The notes below the pieces were generated by a model. That model had not been told where the DNA came from and did no database searches. It saw nothing but the letters and a program-made list of their open reading frames with translations. A program made the position numbers and the translations under genes. This document shows, piece by piece, positions 48,020-58,181 of a DNA stretch of 64,000 nucleotides (within the stretch, counting starts at the first letter, position 1; each line of letters starts with the position of its first letter). Location of the stretch: the NCBI RefSeq assembly GCF_016862995.1, contig NZ_BOOA01000007.1, positions 62,001 through 126,000 on the forward strand, in the 5' to 3' direction. This stretch comes from Acrocarpospora phusangensis (lineage in GTDB: Bacteria > Actinomycetota > Actinomycetes > Streptosporangiales > Streptosporangiaceae).

Positions 48020-48061
48020 TGCCGGTGACTCGGGCCCCTGGCAGGGCCCGGGAAACCGGCA
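48020..48061 (+). ncRNA. Composite stem-loop between infC and rpmI (candidate L20 operator)
   Basis: Outer stem TGCCGGT (48020-48026) / ACCGGCA (48055-48061), internal loop GACT / GGAA, inner stem CGGGCCC (48031-48037) / GGGCCCG (48044-48050) and a 6-nt loop. It lies 27 nt before the rpmI start. In E. coli ribosomal protein L20 represses its operon from RNA just upstream of rpmI. The position here is equivalent; whether L20 binds is inference. Confidence 0.45.
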
Positions 48062-48088
48062 CGGGAACAACGAGGGAGAGACGGCTAC

Positions 48089-48283
48089 ATGCCGAAGATG
48101 AAGACGCACAGTGGTGCGAAAAAGCGGTTCCGGCTCACCGGGTCCGGCAAGATCGTTCGTCGGCGTGCCAACCGGAAGCACCTTTTCGAGCACAAGCCGT
48201 CCACTCGTACGCGCCGGCTGGAGAATGACATCGTCATCTCCGAGGCCGACCGCAAGAAGATCAAGAAGCTGCTCGCTAAGTAA
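48089..48283 (+). CDS. rpmI: Ribosomal protein bL35
   Basis: 64 residues, ATG with GGGAGAG upstream. [20 protein letters not shown] and the tail [12 protein letters not shown] are typical of L35. It is the middle gene of infC-rpmI-rplT. Confidence 0.98.
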   Translation: MPKMKTHSGAKKRFRLTGSGKIVRRRANRKHLFEHKPSTRTRRLENDIVISEADRKKIKKLLAK

Positions 48284-48304
48284 CCCCCGGGGAGATAGAT
48301 ACAC

Positions 48305-48685
48305 ATGGCACGCGTGAAGCGGGCGCTCAACGCCAAGAAGAAGCGCCGCGTCGTCCTCGAGCGGGCGAGCGGCTACCGGGGTCAGCGGTCGAGGCTGTAC
48401 CGCAAGGCCAAGGAGCAGATGCTCCACTCGATGACGTACGCCTACCGGGACCGCAAGGACAAGAAGGGCACCTTCCGGCGCCTCTGGATCCAGCGCGTCA
48501 ACGCGGCGGCCCGGGCCAACGGCATGACCTACAACCGGTTCATCCAGGGTCTGCGGCTGGCCGGCATCGAGGTGGACCGCAAGATCCTCGCGGACCTGGC
48601 CGTCAACGACAGCCAGACCTTCGCCACCCTGGTCGAGGCGGCCAAGAAGGCGCTGCCGGCCGATGTGAACGCGCCGGTCGCCTGA
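48305..48685 (+). CDS. rplT: Ribosomal protein bL20
   Basis: 126 residues, ATG. Basic N-terminal extension [19 protein letters not shown] and conserved [18 protein letters not shown], then [15 protein letters not shown]. It is needed early in 50S assembly and in many bacteria is the repressor of its own operon. Two hairpins follow the stop. Confidence 0.98.
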   Translation: MARVKRALNAKKKRRVVLERASGYRGQRSRLYRKAKEQMLHSMTYAYRDRKDKKGTFRRLWIQRVNAAARANGMTYNRFIQGLRLAGIEVDRKILADLAVNDSQTFATLVEAAKKALPADVNAPVA

Positions 48686-48704
48686 CGGTCCCACCGGCGA
48701 GGGA

Positions 48705-48722
48705 CCCGGCCGCCCGGCCGGG
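48705..48722 (+). terminator. First hairpin after rplT
   Basis: CCCGGCC (48705-48711), loop GCCC, GGCCGGG (48716-48722), 19 nt past the rplT stop. No T-run. Confidence 0.5.
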
Positions 48723-48744
48723 GATCTCCCCTCGAACCGTCGCG

Positions 48745-48776
48745 GAGGGGCTCACCGATCGAGGTGGGCCCCTCTT
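48745..48776 (+). terminator. Second, stronger hairpin after rplT
   Basis: GAGGGGCTCACC (48745-48756) / GGTGGGCCCCTC (48763-48774), 12 pairs with one G-U, 6-nt loop, then TT. A likely end of the infC-rpmI-rplT transcript. Confidence 0.7.
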
Positions 48777-48815
48777 CGCGTTCCGGCTAAAGTCGTCCCC
48801 GAACCAAGGGGGATC

Positions 48816-49613
48816 ATGTCCGAGCTGACCAACATCAAGTCGCCCAGGGTCAAGGCCGCCCGGCGGCTGACCAAGCGCGCCTTCCGGGACCGGGACCGCG
48901 CCTTCCTGGCCGAGGGCCCGCAGGCCGTGCGGGAGGCGCTGGCGCTGGACGGGGTCACGGTCGAGCTGTTCGCCACCGCCGAGGCCGAGCTGCGCCACCC
49001 CGAGATCGTCACGGCCGCCAAGCTGGCCGGGGTGCCGGTCTTCCGGGCCAGCGGCGAGGTCATGGCCGAGCTGGCCCAGACGGTCACCCCGCAGGGGCTG
49101 CTGGCGGTGTGCCGGTTCGTGCACGTGCCGCTGGAGCAGGCGGTCGCCGCCGACGCGCGGCTGGTCGCGGTCCTCGCCCACGTGCGCGACCCGGGCAACG
49201 CCGGGACGGTGCTGCGCACCGCCGACGCGGCCGGCGCGGACGCGGTGGTGTTCACCGACGCGTCGGTGGATCCGTACAACGGCAAGTGCGTGCGGGCCAG
49301 CGCGGGGAGCATCTTCCACCTGCCGGTGGTGACCGGGCTGCCGGTGGGCAAGGCCGTACAGGAGCTGAAGGGGCGCGGATTCCGGGTGCTGGCCGCCGAC
49401 GGGACCGGCACGCGGACCCTCGACGAGGTGGCCCTGGACGCGCCGGTGGCCTGGCTGTTCGGCAACGAGGCGTGGGGGCTGCCGGCCGAACTGCTGGCGC
49501 TCGCCGACGAGGTGGTGCGGGTCCCGATCTACGGCCGGGCCGAGAGCCTCAACCTGGCCACGGCGGCGGCCGTCTGCCTGTACGCGTCCGCGCGGGTTCA
49601 CCGGCAGAAGTGA
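48816..49613 (+). CDS. TrmH/SpoU family RNA 2'-O-methyltransferase
   Basis: 265 residues, ATG at 48816 after GGGGGAT. An N-terminal substrate-binding domain (FLAEGPQAVREALAL) precedes the SPOUT catalytic domain, with motif 1 HVRDPGNAGTVLRTADAAG, motif 2 LFGNEAWGLP and motif 3 VRVPIYGRAESLNLATAAAV, which forms the SAM knot. The relation to rplT and pheS is the same in other actinobacteria. It probably methylates 23S rRNA; the target nucleotide is unknown. TsnR-type resistance enzymes belong to the same family, but the setting suggests housekeeping. Confidence 0.92.
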   Translation: MSELTNIKSPRVKAARRLTKRAFRDRDRAFLAEGPQAVREALALDGVTVELFATAEAELRHPEIVTAAKLAGVPVFRASGEVMAELAQTVTPQGLLAVCRFVHVPLEQAVAADARLVAVLAHVRDPGNAGTVLRTADAAGADAVVFTDASVDPYNGKCVRASAGSIFHLPVVTGLPVGKAVQELKGRGFRVLAADGTGTRTLDEVALDAPVAWLFGNEAWGLPAELLALADEVVRVPIYGRAESLNLATAAAVCLYASARVHRQK

Positions 49614-49684
49614 ACACTGGTGGAAGACCCGCGTATCGAGGCTGACAGAGTGCTCGGGAAAACCGCTATTGTCGGGCCTGACGG

Positions 49685-49698
49685 CTCATATTTATGAG
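49685..49698 (+). promoter_or_regulatory. AT-rich palindrome upstream of histidine kinase
   Basis: CTCATATTTATGAG: 6-bp perfect arms CTCATA / TATGAG around TT. It is unusual in this G+C-rich region and lies 69 nt before the kinase start. A likely operator or -10-rich promoter core. Confidence 0.35.
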
Positions 49699-49767
49699 AA
49701 ATGCGCGGCCCGGATGACCATCCTCCGTGGTCGCTGGCCTCGGCGACCCACCGATGGAGGACCCCCT

Positions 49768-52056
<2,289 letters not shown>

Positions 52057-52057
<1 letters not shown>

Positions 52058-54606
52058 TGAAGGTCCCGCTCTCCTGGCTGCGGGAGTACGTCGATCTCCC
52101 CGCCGTCACCGCGCACGAGATCGCCGAGAAGCTCACCGCCGCCGGGCTCAAGCTCGAGAACATCACCTCGCACGGCCACGAGATCAAGAACGTGGTGGTC
52201 GGCCGGGTGCTGGAGATCGAGGAGCTCACCGAGTTCAAGAAGCCGATCCGGCACTGCCGGGTGGACGTCGGCGAGGCCGTGCCCCGCGAGATCGTCTGCG
52301 GCGCCGTCAACTTCGTGCCCGGCGACGTGGTGCCGGTCGCGCTGCCCGGCGCGGTGCTGCCGGGCGGCTTCGAGATCGGCTCCCGCAAGACGTACGGCCG
52401 GCTGTCGGACGGCATGATCTGCTCCGAGGCCGAGCTGGGCATCGCCGAGTCCTCGCCCGGCATCCTGGTGCTGCCCGCCGACACCGTGATCGGCGCGGAC
52501 GTGGTGGAGCTGCTCGGGCTCCGCGACGAGGTGCTGGAGCTGGAGATCACGCCGGACTGCGGCTACGCGCTGTCCATCCGCGGCGTGGCCCGCGAGGCCG
52601 CCACGGCGTTCGAGGCGGACTTCCGCGACCCGGCCGCGATCGACTACCCCGTCACGGGCGGCCCCTCGCACCCGGCCTCCATCGCCGACCCGACCGCCTG
52701 CGACCGCTTCGTGCTGCGCGCCGTCTCCGGCTTCGACCCGGCCGCGCCGTCCCCGCTCTGGATGCGGGTACGGCTCGCGCGGGCCGGCATGCGCCCGGTC
52801 TCGCTGGCGGTGGACGTCACCAACTACGTGATGCTGGAGCTCGGCCAGCCCCTGCACGCCTTCGACGGGGCCACCGTGCGCGGCGAGATCGTGGTCCGGC
52901 GGGCCGAGCCGGGGGAGACCCTGGAGACCCTCGACCACGTGGTGCGCAAGCTGCACCCGGAGGACATCCTCATCACCGACGACTCGGGCCCGATCTCCAT
53001 GGCCGGCACCATGGGCGGCCTGGCCACCGAGATCTCCGACGGTTCCACGGACATCCTGATCGAGGCCGCGCACTTCTCCGCCACCGGCATCGCCCGCGAG
53101 TCCCGCCGCCACAACCTGGTCAGCGAGGCGTCCAAGCGGTTCGAGCGCGGCGTCGACAGGGAGCTGCCGCTGGCGGCCTCCTGGCGCGCGGTGGACCTGC
53201 TCTGCACCCTGGGCGGCGGCACGGCCGAGCCGGGCGTCACGCACGCCTCCGCCGATGTCGCGCCGGTCGCCATCACCATCCCGGCCGGGCATCCCGGGCG
53301 GGTGGCGGGCGTGCCGTACTCGAAGGAGACGGTGGTCAGGCGGCTGGAGCAGGTCGGCTGCGAGGTCGTGGACGGCGCGGTGGCGCGGGACGGCGGCCAG
53401 GGCGTGGCGGCCAGCGGCGTGGTGTCCGGCGGCGACCTGGCCGGGAGGCTGGCCGTCACCGGGGACGACCCGATCACCGTGTACCCGCCGTCCTGGCGTA
53501 CCGACCTGACCGACCCGAACGACCTGGCCGAGGAGGTCATCCGGCTGGAGGGCTACGACCGGCTGCCGTCGGTGCTGCCGGCCGCGCCCGCCGGGGCCGG
53601 GCTCACCGAAGCGCAGCGGCTGCGCCGCCGGGTCGGCCGCGCGCTGGCCCTGTCCGGCTACGTCGAGGTGCTGTCGTACCCGTTCATCGGGGTGCGCGAC
53701 CTGGACGGGCTGCAACTGCCCGAGGGGGACCCGCGCCGCCGGGCCACCCGGCTGGTCAACCCGCTCAGCGAGGACGAGCCGCTGATGCGGACCACGCTGC
53801 TGCCCGGCCTGCTCAAGACGCTGGTCCGCAACGTGGGCCGCGGCTTCACCGACGTGGCCCTGTTCGAGACCGGCCTGGTCTACCGGCCGGAGGCGGACGC
53901 GCCGGCCACCGCGCCCATCCTCAACGTGGACCGCAGGCCCACCGACGAGGAGCGGGACTGGATCGAGGCCGCCCTGCCGGGCCAGCCGGTCCGGGTCGCG
54001 GTCGTGCTGGCCGGCGAGTTCGAGCGGTCCGGCTGGTGGGGCGCGGGCCGCGCCGCCTCCTGGGCGGACGCGATCGAGGCGGCCCGCTCGGTGGCCCGCG
54101 AGGCCGGGGCCGACCTGGAGGTGCGGGCCGACCGGCACGAGCCGTGGCACCCCGGCCGGTGCGCCGCCCTCTACGTGGACGGCACGCTGGTCGGGCACGC
54201 GGGTGAGCTGCACCCGCGGGTGGCGGAGGCGTACGGGCTGCCGCCGCGCACGGCCGCGATGGAACTGGAGCTGTCCCGCCTGACCCCGGCCGGTCCCGCG
54301 CAGACGCCGCCGGTCTCCGCCTATCCGGTGGCGACCCAGGACGTGGCGCTGATCGTGCCCGCGGACACCCCGGTGACCGCGGTCGAGGCGGCGCTGCGGG
54401 CGGGCGCGGGCGAGCTGCTGGAGTCGATCCGGCTGTTCGACGTGTACGCGGGCGCGCAGGTCGGCGAGGGCAACAAGTCCCTGGCGTACACGCTGCGGTT
54501 CCGGGCGCCGGACCGCACGCTGACCGCCGAGGAGACGACCGCCGCCCGGGAGGCCGCCGTGGCGGTGGCCGCCGAGCGCACCGGAGCCCAGCTCCGCGGG
54601 GCGTAG
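52057..54606 (+). CDS. pheT: Phenylalanyl-tRNA synthetase beta subunit
   Basis: 849 residues, ATG at 52057 with GGAGG 4 nt upstream. Domain order as in the family: EMAP-like OB domain ([16 protein letters not shown]), B3/4 editing domain ([18 protein letters not shown]), B5, the inactive class II-like core ([28 protein letters not shown]), and C-terminal RNP-type anticodon domain ([15 protein letters not shown]-like). It forms the alpha2-beta2 enzyme with PheS. A 20-bp terminator follows. Confidence 0.97.
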
Positions 54607-54613
54607 CCCTCAG

Positions 54614-54660
54614 AGACGCCTCTTCCACCCGGGGACTTCCCGGGTGGAAGAGGCGTCTTC
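54614..54660 (+). terminator. 20-bp perfect terminator stem after pheT
   Basis: AGACGCCTCTTCCACCCGGG (54614-54633) / CCCGGGTGGAAGAGGCGTCT (54639-54658), 5-nt loop, then TC. A very stable, near-certain terminator. Confidence 0.9.
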
Positions 54661-54703
54661 GGGTGAACCGTTCAAAGCCGACGTGCGCGGATGCTCGCGG
54701 AAC

Positions 54704-54732
54704 TTGCCAGGCTCGCCTACAGCGCGTGAGAT
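54704..54732 (+). promoter_or_regulatory. Possible promoter of cellulase gene
   Basis: TTGCCA (54704-54709), 17-nt spacer, TGAGAT (54727-54732). The -10 is weak. I saw no CebR-type site (TGGGAGCGCTCCCA) nearby. Confidence 0.3.
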
Positions 54733-54764
54733 CTGAATCCCCGGTCCGCTGCGTTGGAGGCGTG

Positions 54765-56510
54765 ATGCGACTCATCCGTGCGCTGCTCGCTCTCGTGATC
54801 TCTCTGGCTCTCGCCGGAGTGGTGAAGGCCACCGCGGCGGAAGCCGCCGTCGCCTGCCGGGTGACGTACGCGGCGAACTCGTGGACCGGGGGGTTCACCG
54901 CGAACCTCACGATCAGGAACCTGGGGGACCGGGTCAACGGCTGGACACTGCGCTTCTCGTTCGCGGCTGGCCAGACGGTCACCAACGGGTGGGGGGCGCG
55001 CTGGAGCCAGGTGGGCGCGGCGGTGACCGCCCGCAATCCCACCACCAGCCCGGTGATCGAGCCGGGGGCGACGGTCACGCTCGGCTTCAACGGCCGAGCG
55101 CCGGGCGCGAACCCCAGCCCCACGGTGTTCACCCTCAACAACGTGACCTGCACGGGAATCCCCTCGCCATCCCCGTCGCCATCCCCGTCGCCGTCACCTT
55201 CACCGTCTCCCTCTCCTTCGCCCTCGCCGGTGGTCCGCGTCAACAACCCCTACCTGGGCGCGCGCGGCTACCTGAACCGGGACTACACGGACAAGGTCAA
55301 CGCGGCGGCGACCGCGGAAGGCGGCACGCTGGGCGACCAGATGCGGCGGGTCGCGTTCCAGCCGACCGCGCTCTGGCTGGACAGCATCGCCGCCATCGGC
55401 GCGGTCCGCGGCGGCAAGAGCCTGCGCCAGCACCTGGAGGCGGCACTCGTGCAGTCGCTGTCCCAGGGCAACAACGACCCGGTCACCGTCACCCTGGTGC
55501 TCAGCAACCTGCCGGAGAAGGACTGCGCCGGCCTGGCCGCCAACGCCGAGCTGACCGCCGACCCGGCCGGGCTCAGCGCCTACCGCACCCAGTTCGTGGA
55601 CCCGATCGCTGCCGTGCTCGCCGATCCCCGCTACCGTGACCTGCGGATCGTCACGATCCTCGAACCGGGCACCCTGACCAGCATGGTCGCGTTCAACGCC
55701 ACCAACTACCGCTGCATGACCGTCGCCCAGTCCGGCGTCTACCAGGACGGCCTGCGCTACGCCATCGGCAAGCTGCGCGCCGTCCAGAACGTCTACGTCT
55801 ACCTGGACATCGCCCGCGCCTCGCTGGGCGGCTACGACAACCTCGCCCAGCCCCTCGTCAACATGTACAACAGCGTGATCGCGGGCACCCCCGGCGTGGA
55901 CGGCTTCGCCACCAACGTGTCCGAGTACGTCCCCCTGGAGGAGACCTTCCTGCCCGACCCGCTCAAACTGATCGGCGGCTCCCCGATCTGGATCTCCAGG
56001 TTCTTCGACTTCAACAAGGTCCTGGACGAGCTCGACTACGTCACCGGCATGCGCAACGCGTTCATCGCGGCCGGCCAGCCGTCCTCCATCGGCATGCTCG
56101 TGGACACCTCACGCAACGGCTGGGGCGGCCCCGACCGGCCCTCGGTGGTGAGCACCTCCATGGACCTCAACACCTACGTCGACCAGTCCAGGATCGACCG
56201 GCGACCGCACCGGTTCGCCTGGTGCAACCAGGTCGGCGCGGGCATCGGGCCGCGCCCGGCCGCCGCGCCGCACGCGGGCGTGGACGCGTACGTGTGGGCG
56301 AAGCCGCCGGGCGAGTCCGACGGCTTCAGCGAGCGCGTCGGCGCGCCCGACATCCCGGGCCTGCGGCACAACCCGTGGTGCGACCCCGACTACAACCCGC
56401 CCACCGGGGCCAGCCCGCGGTCCAACGCGATGGACAACGCGCCGCTCTACGGTTCGTTCTTCCCGGCCCACTTCCGGACGCTGGTGCAGAACGCCAACCC
56501 GGTGCTGTGA
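54765..56510 (+). CDS. Secreted CBM2-GH6 cellulase (Cel6B-like)
   Basis: 581 residues from ATG 54765 (GGAGG 4 nt upstream). Signal peptide LIRALLALVISLALAGVVKA; CBM2 domain about 30-125 with YAANSWTGGFTANLTIRN and NGWGARWSQVG; a linker of 11 Pro-Ser pairs with mixed codons; then GH6. The family Asp residues are present in ALWLDSIAA, LPEKDCAG (likely acid D253) and KPPGESDG. However, the EPD/EID motif reads EPG (G302), and the usual LDAGH block reads LDIAR. The C-terminal half (YVDQSRIDRR, WCNQVGAGIG) is close to exo-cellobiohydrolase Cel6B. It is probably a cellulose-acting enzyme with an altered active site. Confidence 0.9.
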   Translation: MRLIRALLALVISLALAGVVKATAAEAAVACRVTYAANSWTGGFTANLTIRNLGDRVNGWTLRFSFAAGQTVTNGWGARWSQVGAAVTARNPTTSPVIEPGATVTLGFNGRAPGANPSPTVFTLNNVTCTGIPSPSPSPSPSPSPSPSPSPSPSPVVRVNNPYLGARGYLNRDYTDKVNAAATAEGGTLGDQMRRVAFQPTALWLDSIAAIGAVRGGKSLRQHLEAALVQSLSQGNNDPVTVTLVLSNLPEKDCAGLAANAELTADPAGLSAYRTQFVDPIAAVLADPRYRDLRIVTILEPGTLTSMVAFNATNYRCMTVAQSGVYQDGLRYAIGKLRAVQNVYVYLDIARASLGGYDNLAQPLVNMYNSVIAGTPGVDGFATNVSEYVPLEETFLPDPLKLIGGSPIWISRFFDFNKVLDELDYVTGMRNAFIAAGQPSSIGMLVDTSRNGWGGPDRPSVVSTSMDLNTYVDQSRIDRRPHRFAWCNQVGAGIGPRPAAAPHAGVDAYVWAKPPGESDGFSERVGAPDIPGLRHNPWCDPDYNPPTGASPRSNAMDNAPLYGSFFPAHFRTLVQNANPVL

Positions 56511-56529
56511 TCACTCCTGTGATCACTCC
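56506..56529. repeat. 12-bp tandem duplication over convergent stop codons
   Basis: TGTGATCACTCC occurs twice in a row (56506-56517, 56518-56529). Each copy holds the palindrome TGATCA. The cellulase stop (TGA 56508-56510) uses the first copy and the MFS gene stop (TCA 56523-56525 on this strand) uses the second. Confidence 0.85.
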
Positions 56530-57827
56530 TGGGGCTGGAGTTCGCCGCGGCGGCTGCGCTCGGCCAGGGCGTACTCGTCGGTGCGGGAGTCGTACGCGCG
56601 GAACCTGGGCATGAGGGCGGCGAGCGCGAGCACGCCGCCGACACAGAGCAGGCCGCCCGCCCCGAGGGCGAAGCGCTCGCCGCCCATGGCCGCCATGAAA
56701 CCGGCCCGGCCGTTGCCCAGCATCGGCCCGGCCGAGTACGACAGCAGCTCGATCCCGGCCAGCCGTCCCCGGTACTCGTCGGGGATGGTCTGGTTCCAGA
56801 TCATGCCCCGGAAGATGCCGCTGATCATGTCCGCGCCGCCGGCGAAGACCAGGCAGAGCACGATCAGCCAGATGTTCGGCATGATCGCCGCGGCCGCCAC
56901 GCCCGCCCCCCAGAGCACGGCCGCGACGATCACGCCGAGGCCGTGCCGGTGCACGTGCGCGGTCCAGCCCGAGGTGAGCGAGGCGATCACCGAGCCGATG
57001 CCGCCCGCCGCCGCCAGCAGGCCGAGCGCGAACTGTTCGCCGGAGCCGCCGTAGCGCTCGGCCAGGAACGGGAAGAGCGCGTTGGACATGGCGAAGAACA
57101 TGGCGGCGATGTCCACCAGGTAGGTGCCCATCAGGTCGGGGCGGCGGGCCGCGTACCTGACGCCGTCGATCATCGAAGCCAGCGACGGCGGGGAGGCGTC
57201 CTCGGCGGGGGCGACGGTCGCCACCCGGACCAGCAGGAGCAGCGAGAACAGGAACGAGACCACGTCGATGCCGTAGGAGGTGGCCGGGCCGAAGCCGACC
57301 ACGATCACGCCGCCGAGGGCGGGCCCGGCGATGCCGCCGATGTTGCGGGCCAGCCCCTGGATGGCGAAGGCCGCCCCCATCTGGTCGAGTTTGAGCACCC
57401 GGTTGATCACGGCCTGCTCGCTCGGCCCGCGCACGCTGTAGAGGGTCGCGCTCACCGCGCCCAGCACGAACAGCACCCAGACCTGCGGCTCGGGCAGCAG
57501 CGCGTTCACCATGAACAGCAGCGACGTGAGGCACAGCCCGACCTCGGACCAGATCATGATCTTGCGCCGGTCCAGCGCGTCCGCGATCGCCCCGCCGTAG
57601 AGCCCGCCCACCACCATCGGCACGAACTCCACCACGCTCACCAGCCCCACCATCAGCGGCGAACCGGTCAGCTCCTTCATCTGGTACGGCACCGCCACCA
57701 GCGTGATGAAACTGCCGAACATGGTGATCAGCGAGGACCCCAGCAGCAGCCGGAAGTCGCGGGATTCGCGGACGGGACTCACGTCCATGCGCATGCGGCG
57801 CAGGAACCCCCGGGTAGTTTGCGGCAC
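56523..57827 (-). CDS. MFS transporter, EntS/MFS_3-like
   Basis: 434 residues at the longest reading (GTG 57827). ATGs at codons 12 and 14 are possible and would suit the family better, and no start has a strong ribosome site. Twelve hydrophobic segments are seen. Family blocks include VRESRDFRLLLGSSLITMFGSF, GGLYGGAIADALDRRKIMIW (loop 2-3 motif) and GPSEQAVINRVL. The MFS_3 group exports siderophores, drugs or peptides. No substrate can be assigned. A palindrome sits just upstream (57831-57845). Confidence 0.88.
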   Translation of the reverse strand: MPQTTRGFLRRMRMDVSPVRESRDFRLLLGSSLITMFGSFITLVAVPYQMKELTGSPLMVGLVSVVEFVPMVVGGLYGGAIADALDRRKIMIWSEVGLCLTSLLFMVNALLPEPQVWVLFVLGAVSATLYSVRGPSEQAVINRVLKLDQMGAAFAIQGLARNIGGIAGPALGGVIVVGFGPATSYGIDVVSFLFSLLLLVRVATVAPAEDASPPSLASMIDGVRYAARRPDLMGTYLVDIAAMFFAMSNALFPFLAERYGGSGEQFALGLLAAAGGIGSVIASLTSGWTAHVHRHGLGVIVAAVLWGAGVAAAAIMPNIWLIVLCLVFAGGADMISGIFRGMIWNQTIPDEYRGRLAGIELLSYSAGPMLGNGRAGFMAAMGGERFALGAGGLLCVGGVLALAALMPRFRAYDSRTDEYALAERSRRGELQPQE

Positions 57828-57830
57828 GAA

Positions 57831-57845
57831 CGGCCATGATGGCCG
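57831..57845. promoter_or_regulatory. 15-nt palindrome in divergent promoter region
   Basis: CGGCCATGATGGCCG, 7-bp perfect arms around one G, extended by GAAC / GTTC if one inserted base is allowed. It lies directly upstream of the longest MFS start and faces the small plus-strand gene. A likely repressor site. Confidence 0.45.
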
Positions 57846-57986
57846 GTTCGGCGGCGCGATCGCAACGTTTTATTGCGCGTGTCAGATCTCCCGACACCGT
57901 CCGTCGTTTCAGTAACGGTTGTCAAAGCTCACACATCCCGTCACACGCGGGCGGGGCAGAGTTCGCAGTGACGACGATCAGGGACG

Positions 57987-58181
57987 GTGAGAACGGTGCT
58001 GCGGACCTACCAGGAGATCCGTGCGAAGGCCAACGAAGTCGCCCGGGAGACGATCCTCAGGGAGCTGCCTGAGGACGCCCGGCCGGGGTTCCTGGCCGAC
58101 TACGAAGCCGTCGGCGACGCGGCCCCCGAGCGCCTCCCGGAATTCCTGCACACCTGGTGGATGCGGACCCGTCAGTCCTGA
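57987..58181 (+). CDS. Small DUF6247-like protein
   Basis: 64 residues, GTG 57987 with AGGGAC upstream; GTG 57996 is an alternative. The pattern LRELPEDARPGFLADYEAV ... LPEFLHTWWMR resembles DUF6247, a family of short acidic helical proteins found in actinomycetes, some beside toxin-like genes. No toxin partner is seen here. Its last 10 nt overlap the convergent acyl-CoA ligase gene. The family call is from memory and tentative. Confidence 0.55.
   Translation: MRTVLRTYQEIRAKANEVARETILRELPEDARPGFLADYEAVGDAAPERLPEFLHTWWMRTRQS

Noticed and set aside
48816-49613. Thiostrepton-type resistance methyltransferase
   Set aside because: Same SPOUT family as TsnR, but it follows infC-rpmI-rplT and precedes pheST as in many non-producing actinobacteria, and no antibiotic cluster is nearby.
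55151-55230. DNA-level microsatellite in the cellulase gene
   Set aside because: It encodes Pro-Ser pairs, but the codons are mixed (CCC, CCA, CCG, CCT; TCG, TCC, TCA, TCT). The repeat is kept at protein level as a flexible linker, not by recent slippage.
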